In this document: one piece after another, positions 1 through 11,804 of the stretch | How the letters are laid out: the number at the start of each line of letters is the position of its first letter | How positions within the stretch are numbered: position 1 is the stretch's first letter | Origin: Apostichopus japonicus | Taxonomy: Eukaryota > Echinodermata > Holothuroidea > Aspidochirotida > Stichopodidae | DNA length: 64,000 nt | Reading direction: 5' to 3' | Assembly (NCBI RefSeq): GCF_037975245.1 | Contig: NC_092583.1 | Coordinates: forward strand, 4,685,264 to 4,749,263 | Translations under genes and position numbers: made by a program | Notes under the pieces: generated by a model | The model's input: the letters and a program-made list of their open reading frames with translations, nothing else | What the model was told of the DNA's origin: nothing | Databases searched by the model: none

Positions 1-1103
1 TATAGACATCTCCACTGAACGTCATGAAACTATACTCAACATCATAGTTTCATTTAGACTTAAATTCATAACTCTAAATTTTACATATGGTTGAAGACGA
101 TATATTGGAAAATTAATTTACGCATAACCCTCTTCTGAGAATGTTTTAGCAAGACATTTAAAATTTATGCTGCAAACTATAATAAGACAACTTTGACAAC
201 ACTTTTTTTGTTAAAAACGAACTATAATCGGTCGATATAACTTAATATAACTTACCTTGATCAAACTAGACAGTCGATCTTCCACAAGTTGTTGCAAGTC
301 AAGGAGTAAAATGTCTGAATGATGGATTTAATAGAAGAAGTGGCAATCTCTCAAGATCTCGCCTTCTAATGAGTTGAATGCGCAAGCTCACTATAATAAA
401 CCTTCCAATTTGTTGAATGCGCGTGCTCAGTATACCATTGCGCAATGTGTCATATAATCTCACAGTAAAGAAAAAACAGCAGTGGTGGTATTACGTGACT
501 TCATTTACATATTGCAATATAATATCACTGACAAACAAATATAACTCAAATAATAGGCTATAGATAATATTTTCTTACATAAAGGTGGACATTTACATCT
601 TGGGTACCCGCTAATAAGTTTCATGTACCTCCGGAGACTGACTCAAATCAGTATTTCAATCGTGCTTATGTATTACTATAATTGCTTCAGTTTCCAGAAA
701 TTGAATGACACCACAGTTCCTTCCAAATATGAGAGCAATGTACCCATAATGCTGCACGTACCTCCTTTCTTTGAGGAAGTTGGTTAGATACGTATAGAAA
801 GACTAACTATCGATTGTGATGGGATGGGGCAGAATACCAGTGGGGTCTGGTGTATCCCAGAAGAATGTTTCACTAAGGTGGCCCAGATTGGACGTTTCTA
901 CTCTAATTTTCTATACGAATTTCAGTGTTTGTCTATTTCATGGAATCATCAAAATTCGAAAAAAAAAGAAAGAGAAAACTAAATGTATGAGGTACCGGTA
1001 TATGAATGAAGAAATTATCATTTTGATTCCCTGGCACTACTCATATGAATTTGTTTTGTGACATTTTGATGCACTTAGCGTTACCCGCCCCCTCCTACCC
1101 CCC

Positions 1104-1896
1104 CCCGTGGAGTGTATGCCTATAGTTGAATAAAGTGAGGGGGGATGCACATACTCCTGCTTCTTTTCTAAGTTGGGGCAGTCGGGAGGAGGGTAGGGGT
1201 TCCCTTGTTCCTATGCTTAAGAGGTATGACAGTTGAACGTGGGTAAATTGGTTGTAGTTAGTTTATGCTGTCGCTTAGGAAGAGATGGTGTTACCTTTCT
1301 ATCTCTAACGTGTAGTATTGAAGCTCAAAAATCGATACAAGAGAACAAGAAAACAATTTAAAAATGCTGTAACATCGGTCTCACAACAACTCCTTCCCCT
1401 AACTAATAACAGCAACCTTCTACATCCTCCAATTAATTATTCCTATGAAGGGAACATGATCAAATTTCGTTTCGTTTATTTCTATATGCATTAAATCACA
1501 ATGATATACATTTGTTAATACATATGTTATAGGAATGAGGCAGCGGGACCAGAAGTAAGAGAACTTTTCGAGCCCGGCCCCTCACATAGTAACAACGAGA
1601 AAATTAAAGTTTATATAGAGAAAAGAAAACAAATTTGATAGAATATTTGATAATTTGTAGAAATAAATAATTACTGCTGAAGTATTGCTACGCTTCATTG
1701 GTAAATTGGACCAAACAATATCAACTAATATTTAAGATACACCTCGTATTGTTATATTCTGGGTACCCGCGGGACTGGTTCATGTGCCTCCATTGATTAT
1801 GATCAGCTAACTCGAACCATACTTAAGTTTCATAAAAAAAAAATAATAATTTTAAAAAAACACGAGATATTCGATTCCTTGTTGTAGATTACGGTT
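1104..1896 (+). repeat. Sub-repeat X, first copy
   Basis: The block from GTGGAGTGTATGCC to GGTTACAGCTTAA recurs at 3090-3859, inverted and interrupted at 3952-5690, and at 45024-45806 and 47364-48165. No coding capacity or LTR-type ends (TG...CA with target duplication) could be shown. Confidence 0.8.
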
Positions 1897-2699
1897 ACAG
1901 CTTAATATGAAGCCACCAACGGAATCACAAACGCTGCTACTTTATATTGCATCATCTCTTTTATTGAGAGTATCAACTGGTTTACGACATTTTGGGGCCT
2001 GATAAACGTCCCCGCATCTACAGAAGGATGAATATCAACAGAAATTAGACAAAGATTAAAAATACAGCTTACTAGCCAATTTAAGGCATGAATCTCGCAA
2101 TGTTTGTCGAAATTATCAGCGCCCAAAACCGTCGGGCGCCCTCACTCTTATCTGGCATTTACTCCGCAGCATTTGTAGTTTCAATTTGAATTTGTAGGTT
2201 ATGTTACACGTCATTAAATTTATACCTGCAAATCCTCACAATTGTTTTGTAACTTCCTTGTTCGTATAACACCAAGTTGGTCAGAGTTCACAGTCCGGGT
2301 ATGAGCATGCGTCTTCGATTAACCTTATCCAAATATGTGAAAAGGAAATTTCGCCGGGAACCGAACCATCATAATTGAGCTTTTAACTTTGGAGAATGCA
2401 TTGTCTTTTCACAGGATTAGAAGAATTCATACTATAGCCATAAAACGAATATTATCTGCTCATCATATCTTTTAATGAAACAGGTAACAAAATGACCATG
2501 TCTAGAGATGATTTTATTTGTTATGTGAGGATTCCACAAACCTCAATGTCCATATTTAATGTTGGAATTTAAAAACGGCCATGAACATTGTATCCTGCGG
2601 TTAACATTTATCATGCCAATTTTAAAACAGGGGCGATTTTTATTCTGTTTTGTATGTGTTTGTGCTTCCTTTGAATACATGTGAAGTTGGATTGCTCAG

Positions 2700-2925
2700 A
2701 TGAACAATTGAACAATTTGCAGAAAAAATGTTGAATTGACGAGATATGACAAGTGGTTAATTAGACATAATGCAGAGATTGTTCAATTGCTCAGATGGAA
2801 TGAAAAGAACAATTGAACAATTTGCAGAAAACTGTTGAATTGACAAGATATGATAAGTTGTCAATTAGACATTTTGCAGATAATTCTTCAATTGCTCTGT
2901 TAAAGCAACTGAGCAATCCAACATT
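2700..2925 (+). repeat. Tandem ~107-base repeat, two units
   Basis: The motif ACAATTGAACAATTTGCAG followed by TTGAATTGAC and AATTAGACAT occurs twice with a spacing of about 107 bases. It is also present in the second duplication copy near 46980-47180. Non-coding. Confidence 0.75.
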
Positions 2926-4341
2926 TTCTGATGTAGGATAAAATATTATCTTGTTTTCTAAACAATTTACTGAAATAATGTCAACTTAATGGGGCAAAGA
3001 TTTTCTTATGTTGATAGCACTTTTAAGTTTCCGTAACTCTCCCATTGAAACAAATTGATCTGTTTGCTAAATACAGGGCTCTGCTGTGGAGTGTATGCTT
3101 ATAGTTGAAAAAGTGAGGGGGAATGCACATACTCCTGCTCCCTGACTTTTCTAAGAGGGGGCCGTCGGGAGGAGGGTGGGGTCCCCTTGATCCTGTGTCT
3201 AAGAGGCATAACAGTTGAACGTGGGTAATATGGTTGTAGTTAGTTTATGTTGTGGCTTACGAAGCGATGGTGTTACCTTTCTATCTCTGACGTGTAGTAA
3301 AGGAGCTCGAAATTCGATACAAGAAAAACAAGAAAAATTTAAAATGCTGTAACATCGGTCTCTCAACCCCCCCCCCCCCCTAACTCATACCCTAACTAAT
3401 AACAGTAACCTTCTACATCCTCCAATTAATTGTTCCAAGGAGGGAACATGTTCAAATTTCGTTTCGTTTATTTCTACCATTAAATCACAATGATATACAT
3501 TTGTTAATACATAGTTATAGGAATGAGGCAGCGGGACCAGAAGTAAGATAACTTTTCGAGCCCGGCCCCTTACATAGTAAAACGAGAAGATTAAAGTTTA
3601 TATAGAGAAAAGAAAACAAATTTAATGAAAAATTTGTTAATTTGTAGAAATAAATAATTACTGCTGAAGTGTTGCTACGCTTCATAGGTAAATTGGACCC
3701 AACAATATTAACTAATATTTAAGATACACCTCGTATTGTTATATCCCGTGGACCCGCGGGACTGGTTCATGTGCCGCCGTACTTAAGTTTCATAAAAAAA
3801 ATAAAGTTAAAAAACACGAGATATTCGATTCCTTGTTGTAGATAACGGTTACAGCTTAAAATGAAGCCAGTGAATCAGCTGATACTCTCTATAAAAGAGA
3901 TGATGCAACATAAAGTAGCAGCGTTTGTGATTCCATTGGTGGCTTCTATTTAAGCTGTAACCGTAATCTACAACAAGGAATAAAGGTTTATTGACGCGTA
4001 TACCTATCTCGTGTTTAAAAAAAATAAAAAATGGATGAAACTTAAGTATGGTTCGAGTTAGCTGATCATAATCAATGGAGACACATGAACCAGTCCCGCG
4101 GGTACCCAGAATACAACAATACGATGTGTATCTTAAATATTAATAAATATTTTTTGGTCCAATTTACCTATGAAGCGTAGCAACACTTCAGCAGTAATTA
4201 TTTATTTCTACAAATTAACAAATTTTCCAATAAATTTCTTTTTTTCTCTCTATATAAACGTTAATCTTCTCGTTTTACTATGTAAGGGGCCGGGCTCGAA
4301 AAGTTATCTTACTTCTGGTCCCGCTGCCTCATTCCTATAAC

Positions 4342-5257
4342 CAGAGACGTCGCCAGAGTGGGTGTCGGGGGGGGGGGGGGTCTCACCACAAACTTGGTAA
4401 AACTGACGATAGTTGGAAAATTGGAGTCGGAATTTTCGACTGTCTCACTCTAGTTTATCTAGACCTATTCATATATTCCTGTGATTGTGAATGACCTAAA
4501 AATTGGAAAATTTCGGTCAAAATTGACCTTTAATCAGTCATATTTACCACGTTTCCTTGCCACTTTGAGAAATTGTATCTCGCGATTCTTATACTCCACC
4601 ATACAAAACTTCGTATGATTTGAATACTCCAAAAAGAAACCTAATAGAACTACCGTCATAGGCGTAGGAGCCCAACTTGATTGGGGGGGGGGGGGGGGCT
4701 GTAACGACTTGGCCGAAAAATATAACCAAACTTTTTCGCGCGCTCCGCGCGCGTTGCAGATGTTAAAGTGCATATCATACAGGCATGCATCGGTTTTTAC
4801 ATCGCATGCCAATAACATACAATCATTTTCCGTGTTGCTACCCTTCCATTGGTTACAATTATTGGGGAAGTCGTTACAACATTAATAGTAATGATAATAA
4901 AAGTTTAACCATTGAAATACACATTGCAAATTATCTTTCTTTCAGTAGGTGTCCGAAAAGTTATCAGCATATTGCCCGAATTTTCATAAAAATATTTGGT
5001 TGGGGAAGGGATGGGGGCTAATTGTTTGTTAAGTGAGTGCCAGTGGGTACAAATGTATCGAAAAAAAGTTCGGAACAAAAGTGCAGTCGCGAAAGATGGG
5101 GTGTCTGTCTGACTGACACTGACCGTATCGTTGACGAGTAGCGCGGGATGGGGGGGGGGGGGTACAAGGCAGCAGTCGGAATTTTCTGGCTTCAAAACCC
5201 ATCCAGTTGGATTTCAGCCACTACACCCCCAATCATCAGGCCTTAGCTACGTCCCTG
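4342..5257 (+). mobile_element. Non-autonomous hAT-like element, 916 bp
   Basis: The element begins CAGAGACGTCGCC and ends AGCTACGTCCCTG. It is flanked by perfect 8-base duplications CCTATAAC at 4334-4341 and 5258-5265. The uninterrupted site is visible in the sister repeats (for example near 3510 and 45440), which proves insertion. CA-type ends and an 8-base duplication fit the hAT superfamily. There is a long G-run next to the left end and no transposase. Confidence 0.85.
4659..5025 (-). mobile_element. Degraded nested MITE, CATAGGCGTAGG family
   Basis: One end reads CATAGGCGTAGGAGCCCAA with an adjacent G-run. The interior resembles, in reverse, the intact element at 15297-15641, including the GCGCGCGGAGCGCG-type block at 4708-4758. 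The second end and the target duplication are not recognisable. Confidence 0.55.
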
Positions 5258-5935
5258 CCTATAACTGTGTATTAACCATAGAAATTGCATCATTGTGATT
5301 AGATGGTAGAAATAAACGAAACGAAATTTGATCATGTTCCCTTCATAGGAAAAATTAATTGGAGGATGTAGAAGGTTACTGTTATTAGTTAGGGAAAGGG
5401 TTGTTGGGAGACCGATGTTACAGTATTTTTAAATTTTTCTTGTTCTCTTGTAGCGATTTTCGAGCCCTTAATACTACACGTCAGAGAAAGAGAGGTAACA
5501 CCATCGCTTCTTAAGCCACAACATAAACTAACTACAACCAATTTACCCACGTTCAACTATTAATACCTCTTAGGCATAGGAACAAGGGAATCCCCACCCT
5601 CCTCCCGACGGCCCCACTTAGAAAAAAAAGCAGGAGTATGTGCATCCCCCCTCACTTTATTCAATTATGGGCATACACTCCACAGCAGAGCTCTGTATTG
5701 AGAAAACATCAATTTGTTCCAATGGGAGAGTACGGAAGCTTAAAAGTGCCATCAGCATAAGAAAAACTTTGCCCCATTAAGTTGACATTATTTCAGTAAA
5801 TTGTTTAGATAACAAGATAATATCTTAGCAAACATCAGAAAAATGTTGGGTTGCTCAGTTGCTTTAACAGAGCAATTGAACAATTTTCTGCAAAATGTCT
5901 TGAATTGACAACTTATCATATCTCGTCAATCATGA

Positions 5936-6282
5936 AACAGATTTGTCAATTAAAACATTAAAAATCCAAAGTACAAAAGTGGACGGAAAGAGATGTAATG
6001 TATAAGAGGGGAACACCCCGCCCCCCCCCCCTTCCTAAAATCGACGTCCATTTGGGCAACACTCCATTGGCCTAGGCCTACAAAATAACTCTAAAATTAA
6101 GGGTGGACCAAAAACAGCGGAGATGGAAAGCCATGTGTTGCCATTTATTGCAAGTTCTCAAAACATCGCAAAAGTATATAGAACATATAGTAGAATAACA
6201 TAAATCATTTCTGTGAAAATCTGAAAATATAGGTTGACAAGGATTTGTAGATAGAATGGATAAACGAGAGAACATTAAACAG
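5936..6282. other. Unassigned stretch
   Basis: No gene or repeat family recognised, apart from a short C-run near 6018. Confidence 0.4.
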
Positions 6283-7091
6283 GGGTAAGTCGTTTTATAT
6301 TGAGTTGCAAATGTATTGATTGAAATTTAATTTAAAAATCTTTAGTTTCAGATTCAGTTTCATTTTACATTGTTCTCATCTTTTAAATAACCTAAATTAA
6401 CCTAATTCAACCTAAACATGACACAAATTTAGTTCTCATGATTCTTGCTTTCAAAGAGCAGCTATTATATTAAAAGTCCTTTGACACTTAAAATTTCATT
6501 CTCAGAAGGCTACAGTGGCTTCCGTTCCTTTTCCGAACATATCTCGACCCAGACATAAATCAGTTTCGTTTCTCACGATTCTCACTTCAAAGAGCAGCAG
6601 TTATTATTAACATCTCTGACTAAATTAGAATCTCTTGAGGCTGTATTAATTTCTGATTTTACTCCCAAACAACTCGGCTCAGACATGACTCATAACTCGG
6701 AACGCAAAATCAGCCGAAGGAGGAGAGGGTGGGGGGGGGGGTGGAGAGGAGCGGAAATGGAATTAAAAACATCGTGCAATCAATCGACAAAAAAAGTAGT
6801 TTAGGCTTTTGGTTTCGGGAGGGGGGGTAGGGCGGGATGGAAAAAAAATAGAAAGAAAAAGGGAAAAAGAGGGAGAAGGCGGGGAGGGAAAAAAGGGGGA
6901 AATAGGGTAGGGATACCGAGGGGGCAAAAAGCGTAAGGAGAAAATGGGGATGAAGAATAAGAAAAAAGGGGGAAAAGGGGCGGAAATGGGGGGGGGTTGA
7001 AGGGGAGAAGGGAAGGGAAAGAAGGGTGGGGAGAAATGGGAGTGGGGACACTTAAGCTTCATCTGGGCCAAATCCGAGTCATGCCCGGTCT
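6283..7091 (-). other. 3' flank of copy A with long polypurine tract
   Basis: This is homologous in reverse orientation to 29839-30641 downstream of copy B, so it belongs to the inverted gene duplication. Positions 6711-7056 are almost pure A/G on the plus strand, with several G-runs; in the gene's sense this is a C/T-rich 3' untranslated or flanking tract. Copy B has a shorter C/T tract in the same place (29876-30020). Confidence 0.6.
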
Positions 7092-8158
7092 TTAATGCCG
7101 GTGTTGCCGTTGGAAGAACAGTCTTGCAGATTCCGGGATCCTTCCAACTGAGGGAACTGGTGGACGTTCCCCAACTGCAGCTTTTGGTCTAGTTGGTTTT
7201 TCTCTTTGGTTTGTCACAGTTGATGGTTGTGGTCTGTTGCTCTGACCGTTGAGTGCCTAGTGTCTAGAGAAGTCACTGACTGTTGTCCGGCGTGGGCTGT
7301 GGGTTGGGTTGGCATGGACCCTTAGAGGCCGAACTGATTTGGTAATGGCAGCAGGGAAGCGAGATGCATGAAACCTACTTTGGTATCTGTTGCTGAACTG
7401 TGAACACAAACAGGGTAAAATACATTTCACGATATAGCAGGATGGAGGAAAGAGTTGGGCATTGCCATATAATTTATGACGTAATGTGAGGTTTGAAACA
7501 AAGGTTCGATGATTTAAGGTTAGAGAAGAAGGATTATAGCCATTGGAATTTAGATTGTGTATTTGTCCAACTTAAGTTAGAACAAAAAGAAGAAATTGGG
7601 TCAAGATTGTAATAACACTCCTCCAACCCCCCCCCCCCCACCCACCCATTCTCAGTTGTCATCAGGACTTTAGGAACGTTGAATGAAGCTGGGGAAAGGT
7701 GAAATATAATTTGAATTTATCACATTACCCGCTCCCATAAATCAAGATTATATATTTCTCACTCACATTACTAAAGCCGATGCTCTGGGAGACAAGTTCA
7801 CCAACTCTGTGTCCTATCCCAGTAACCTCACGGAGGTCCTCTGGTTTGGTTGAGACGTCTGATTTTGTTTGACCTGTAGATATTTGAAAGATGTAATTAA
7901 AGCATTTAACAACTAGTCCAGATAAATAATGATACTCACGTATATTGTTTGCTTATGTTTGTTCTACTATTAAATATACGGTTTATGAGGTTTTCGTCTG
8001 TATGACAGGAGATTCTCGTCAGTATGTATCAACAGCAATGCTCAAACATATGACATATCTTCGGAATTGAAAAACAAAATTTTTTTACTTTATCCTCAAT
8101 ATTGAGGAAAGGTCTTTAAAATTAAATAATTAGGATGGCTTTTATAATTCATAAATAC

Positions 8159-9510
8159 CTTCCTCTGTAACAGATCGTCAATAGAATCACTCGGCAATTG
8201 ACTTCTGCAGCGGTTTGATGTGTTCTCTCTCTCCCTATTACTTTCATCAATTTCATCAATAACAGACAACCTTTGTCTCCTTTCGTCTGATAATCTCTCC
8301 GACATCATCTTTTCTTGTCGTGCTCTCGTTTCTCTCTTCCTCATCTCTGCAATTGTTTCTATTTCATCCAGGATCCCTTGCGCCTTCTCTCTCCTCTCCT
8401 CTTCCTCTCTCTGCTGCTTCAGCTGTTGTTTTTCATTCTCACGTTTCAGTCTCAACCGCTCAAAGTATCTCTCCAACTTCATCTCTTCGTTGCGTTTCTT
8501 TTCTTCTTCCAGTCGCTTCTCTTCCTCTGCTCTCTGCTGCTTCTGAATCTTTCGTCGCTCTTCCTTCTCAGCAATCTGTCTCTGGATCGCTCTGTATTTA
8601 AATTGTCTTAAGTCTTCGTCGTCAATCTCCTCAGAAACAAATCCGTTTTCTCTCAAGTACTCTTCTCTCCTCTTTTGTTCTTTCTCTTTCTGTTTCTTTT
8701 GTCTGTAAGCTTCTGCGAACTTTTCATCCTTTAGAAGTTCTTTCAGTTCATTGTCCTTCTGAATCCTAATTTCCTCTTGTCTCTTGTCGACTTGATCTTT
8801 TAAGATTTTTCTCAGGGTGACTTTCTTCTTCTTCTCTCTCGTTTTCTTCTCCATCTCTCGTTTCTCTGATCTTTTCGATTCCCTTCTCGACATTCGCTTT
8901 TCAATTGATTTCGAATTGCTCAGTAATTCTACCTGCCTTCTGCTTTGCTCCCTTGCAAGACTTCCTCGTTCCGGGCCTGCTCTTCTTGACATGGATACAT
9001 TCGCTGGTTCTTGTTCCTCTTCCATCTGATCCTGTCTCTCATCTTGCCAGGAACCATCTCCTGCAATCCAATCGCTCACTGGCTCTTCCCGTGATGTGAC
9101 GTCATTGCCTCTTCTATTGATAATTGGCTCCTCGCTATGACTTGCTACTTCGTTGCCTTGTTCTTGATTGGCCACAGTATTCTCCTCCTCTTCTTTTTCT
9201 ACTTCTTCTTCTTCCTCCTCCTTATCCTCCTCCTCCTCTTCTGCTTCCTCCTCCTCCGACATCACATCACCGACCTTCTCTTCGACAGGCCTGTTTCTCA
9301 TCCTCCATTCTGGAATTATTGGTATTATGTCATCAGACGAAGATACGGCTAATGTAATAGAGGGCTTGCTGGATTTGTTTTGTGTCGGGTTGTCGCGTTG
9401 ACTAGAACACGAATCCACGGAGCGATCTCTCTGGTCAAGAGTCGACGTATCAGCAATCTTAGACGGTGTTGGTGGTGGACATCGACTTTTCGTCGTAGCA
9501 CGATATGTTC
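8159..9510 (-). CDS. Copy A exon 3, intact coiled-coil reading frame
   Basis: This is a 1352-base exon, entered in phase 1 after a CAG acceptor and leaving in phase 0 before GTATTT. It encodes about 450 residues: a Ser/Thr-rich start, the conserved block PIIPEWRMRNRPVEEK, a poly-Glu segment, then a highly charged helix with repeated RREE/EEKR patterns. The translation is very similar to copy B exon 3, with length changes confined mostly to the poly-Glu run. A trichohyalin-like composition is seen, but no family could be named. The open frame despite lesions elsewhere suggests that decay is recent. Confidence 0.7.
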
Positions 9511-10196
9511 CTGAAGTGGAAAGAAGAACAATATAGTGGAGGAAGGTCCTTTCTAAAGTAAGTTACAATTAACTGATCTTAAAACTTGAAAATGATATCA
9601 TTCAGCTCATCGATATGCTATACAAAGACTCGTAATGGTCTCTCTTGGACATTTCTGTTGTTTTCTTCATTTTCTTTTGTTCATCAAGTTATCTTTGTCT
9701 TCGTTTCGTCGTCACTGACAAAGTTCATTATTGTTTGGGAAATAATCTGAGCGTTTGAATACTAGAAAAATGTTTTTTGAATCATTTAGCTAATTAATCT
9801 TTGAAATTAGTCTTTTCGAGGATGCGCGTTCGTCTTAGAAAGATTGCTTTTCTAAAAAAAATGGAGACCATTTGGTTTTCGGAGAATCCCAATTTTCCAT
9901 CCCTTTAATCCACGAATTAAAAGCTTTAGAAATTATCTGGCAATTTTAGCTTGCCCTTGACTGTAAGCTGTTTTGATTTCTGAAGTCATTTTTTAAGCAT
10001 ATTAATTGAAATGTAAACCCACCTTGCTGCAGTCCCTCTGGTCTCTCAACCTTCTTCTGAGCTTGTCTACCAGCACGACGCCTATCGTCTGCTCTTCGAG
10101 TAGAAAGTAGTTTGGTTTTCCCGCGCCTTTGCTTATCACCATAGGCGTACGAGGCGGGGGGCAGGGGGGCAGACTGCCCCCCAAATTTCCAGAGGA

Positions 10197-10324
10197 CAAG
10201 AAATTCGGGCAAAAGTCCTGAAAAATTCGGGCAGCCTAAGAGGAGAAAAAAAAAATATATATATATATATATATTTTTTTTTAGGCTGCCCGAATTTTTC
10301 AGGACTTTTGCCCGAATTTCTTGT
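10197..10324. repeat. Perfect 43-base inverted repeat with (AT)n core
   Basis: Arms 10197-10239 and 10282-10324 are exact reverse complements around A-run/TA-repeat/T-run DNA. Both arms contain two GCCCGAATTT-type motifs that also occur in the related element at 15297-15641. Confidence 0.85.
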
Positions 10325-10519
10325 CATCTGGAATATAAATATGCAGTAGCTTGCCCGAAACTTTTTCAAATTTTTGCCCGACAATTCCATGATTTTCTTT
10401 ATTCAGCATCATTATGCCCGAATATTTCCGTGTAACACCACCGGAAGCGCAGTTCATCTGGGCTACCACGCTTTTTGCAAGATCAATTTTTTTTCTAACT
10501 AGTCAATTGTTACCTGGAC

Positions 10520-11162
10520 CAAGGGCGGCGGAACCGGGGGGCACGTGCCCCCCCCCCACTTTTCCTCAGGTTAAAATTGTGCCTTTTTTCTATATAAAAA
10601 TTGAGGTGCCTCAAGTTAGCAAGAGGCCAGGGAACCATAATGAACACTCGGGAAGGGCCGTTTCCGGCCATCTGAGGGGTTTGTAAAACCAAAAAATTTC
10701 ATAGTACGCTCCGCGCCAACCGATGGTGGCGCTCCGCTCAGATAGTCGTGCATACAACTTTGCAAATCCTGGCTAAGCCCGTGACTTTTAATGAATTTCT
10801 GTGGGTCAAACTTAAAACTATTTCGAATGGAAAATTTGTTAAGATATTAACAAGAAAAAAAAACAGTCTAATTCGGAAGATTCCTACATTAGCAACTAGC
10901 ATGATTTCACCTCATTTTGTCTCAAGAGAAAACTTGTTCCTTGTTTCCCAATTTGCATATTGGATATTGCAGTGCTAGTATGCATATTTTCCTTTAGGAG
11001 GGGGGGGGGGCGTTGATGGAGTGATGTGTATACACAAATAAGATAATACAATAAGAGTTATAAAGGGTACTAAATAGAGGGCTGCATCAGTCCAATCGAA
11101 TTTCTGCAAAGTGCCCTTTGATGTAGGTGCCCCCCAGATTAAAAGTGCTTCCGCCGCCCTTG
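10520..11162. mobile_element. Nested hAT-like element, 643 bp
   Basis: The ends CAAGGGCGGCGGAA and TTCCGCCGCCCTTG are inverted. The flanking 8-mers ACCTGGAC (10512-10519) and ACCTGGAT (11163-11170) differ at one base. The element sits wholly inside 10140-11732, so it inserted later. It has G/C-runs next to both ends and the shared module at 10659-10748. Confidence 0.85.
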
Positions 11163-11804
11163 ACCTGGATATCCCCAACATGAGTGTATATAGAAGAAAC
11201 ATTTTCTTTTTCATGGATGGTGGTGGGGGGGGGGGTGCCTACAAGCATAGAAGTACGGGTTTATCATATTCTTTGTTATATTTTATACTTTTTTGTGAGA
11301 CAAATTGCAGTCTCACCCTACACAGCGACATTATCCCGCTTACGTGTCCTTGAACAATGTATGTTTTTTCTGGAGGTAGTTGAGTACTGTGTTAAAATAA
11401 TAAATAAGGTAACTAAATAGGAGCTTAAAAAATATACTGTCCCATTTTCCCCCTTCAAAGTGATGTTACCATTTTTTCTTCTTCTAATAAACCAAATTTT
11501 TGGGGAAGTGTAAATTTCTAAAACGTGAGATTATAAAATAAAGAATGTTTAGATGCAACTTGCAAGGCCTCAGAAGTGCCGTTTCCGGCAATCTGAGAGG
11601 CATTGTGTGCCCAAAATTTTCTTGTACGCTACGCGCCAACCGATGGTGGCGCTCCGCTTAGATAGTGTCACGGGAACTTTCGGGCACAAAAAGTTCTGCC
11701 CCCCCAAACTGAAATGGTCCCGTACGCCTATGCTTATCACGTGTAAGCTGCTCGAAGTCAGTGGTCTCTGAAACCTCATCATCCGATGATTTCAGGATTC
11801 GAAC

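Larger units (their letters stand above)
1..3872 (+). repeat. Segmental duplication, copy 1 (left end cut by window edge)
   Basis: This stretch matches 43917-48236 in the same orientation nearly base for base; differences are scattered substitutions, homopolymer length changes and one block of about 390 bases (46585-46965) present only in the other copy. It holds two direct copies of a ~770-base sub-repeat, a ~107-base tandem pair and no convincing gene. The left boundary lies outside the window. Matching ends near 3936, inside the palindrome centre. Confidence 0.9.
2836..5935. repeat. Large imperfect palindrome (sub-repeat X against inverted X)
   Basis: The left arm 2836-3872 is matched in reverse complement by 3938-5935 once the 916-base insertion at 4342-5257 and its 8-base duplication are removed, giving arms of about 1 kb around a ~65-base loop. 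The second duplication copy has only the left arm and stops at 48236. This looks like a foldback structure or an inverted duplication; no terminal target duplication was found. Confidence 0.8.
10140..11732. mobile_element. hAT-like element inserted in copy A exon 2, 1593 bp
   Basis: Perfect 12-base inverted ends (CATAGGCGTACG and its complement) are flanked by perfect 8-base duplications CTTATCAC at 10132-10139 and 11733-11740. Removing the element and one duplication restores continuity with copy B exon 2. There are no transposase reading frames. It carries a 643-base nested element, a palindrome with an AT core and the shared ~90-base module. Confidence 0.9.
7092..11804 (-). pseudogene. Copy A of an unrecognised coiled-coil protein gene, broken
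   Basis: Exons by comparison with copy B: exon 2 at 11804-10023 (interrupted by 10140-11732), exon 3 at 9510-8159, exon 4 at 7873-7767, exon 5 at 7397-7092. All have AG/GT borders. Exon 3 is fully open: an acidic E-rich stretch (about 9180-9260) followed by ~300 residues of charged R/E/K/Q heptad-like sequence (8160-8900) predicted to be a long coiled coil. Exon 5 keeps a C-terminal tail ending in a conserved IPESARLFFQRQ motif but has an in-frame TAG at 7257-7259 where copy B has CAG. The insertion in exon 2, the stop in exon 5 and the absence of a visible exon 1 argue that this copy is dead or encodes only part of the protein. Confidence 0.75.

Noticed and set aside
816-1061. Open frame conserved in both duplication copies (also 44739-45041)
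   Set aside because: Explained by recent duplication. The start is GTG, and the ends differ between copies by frameshift in homopolymers.
1902-2126. 74-codon minus-strand frame, repeated at 45805-46029
   Set aside because: It lacks an ATG start (begins TTG), and the differences between the two near-identical copies include several that change amino acids, clustered in one stretch. No splice context or family.
6710-7071. Pro/Phe/Ser-rich minus-strand frames
   Set aside because: Composition artefact of the polypurine tract.
8220-9401. Leu/Ser-rich frames antisense to the coiled-coil exon (same at 27777-28231)
   Set aside because: Shadows of the charged, purine-biased coding exon on the opposite strand.
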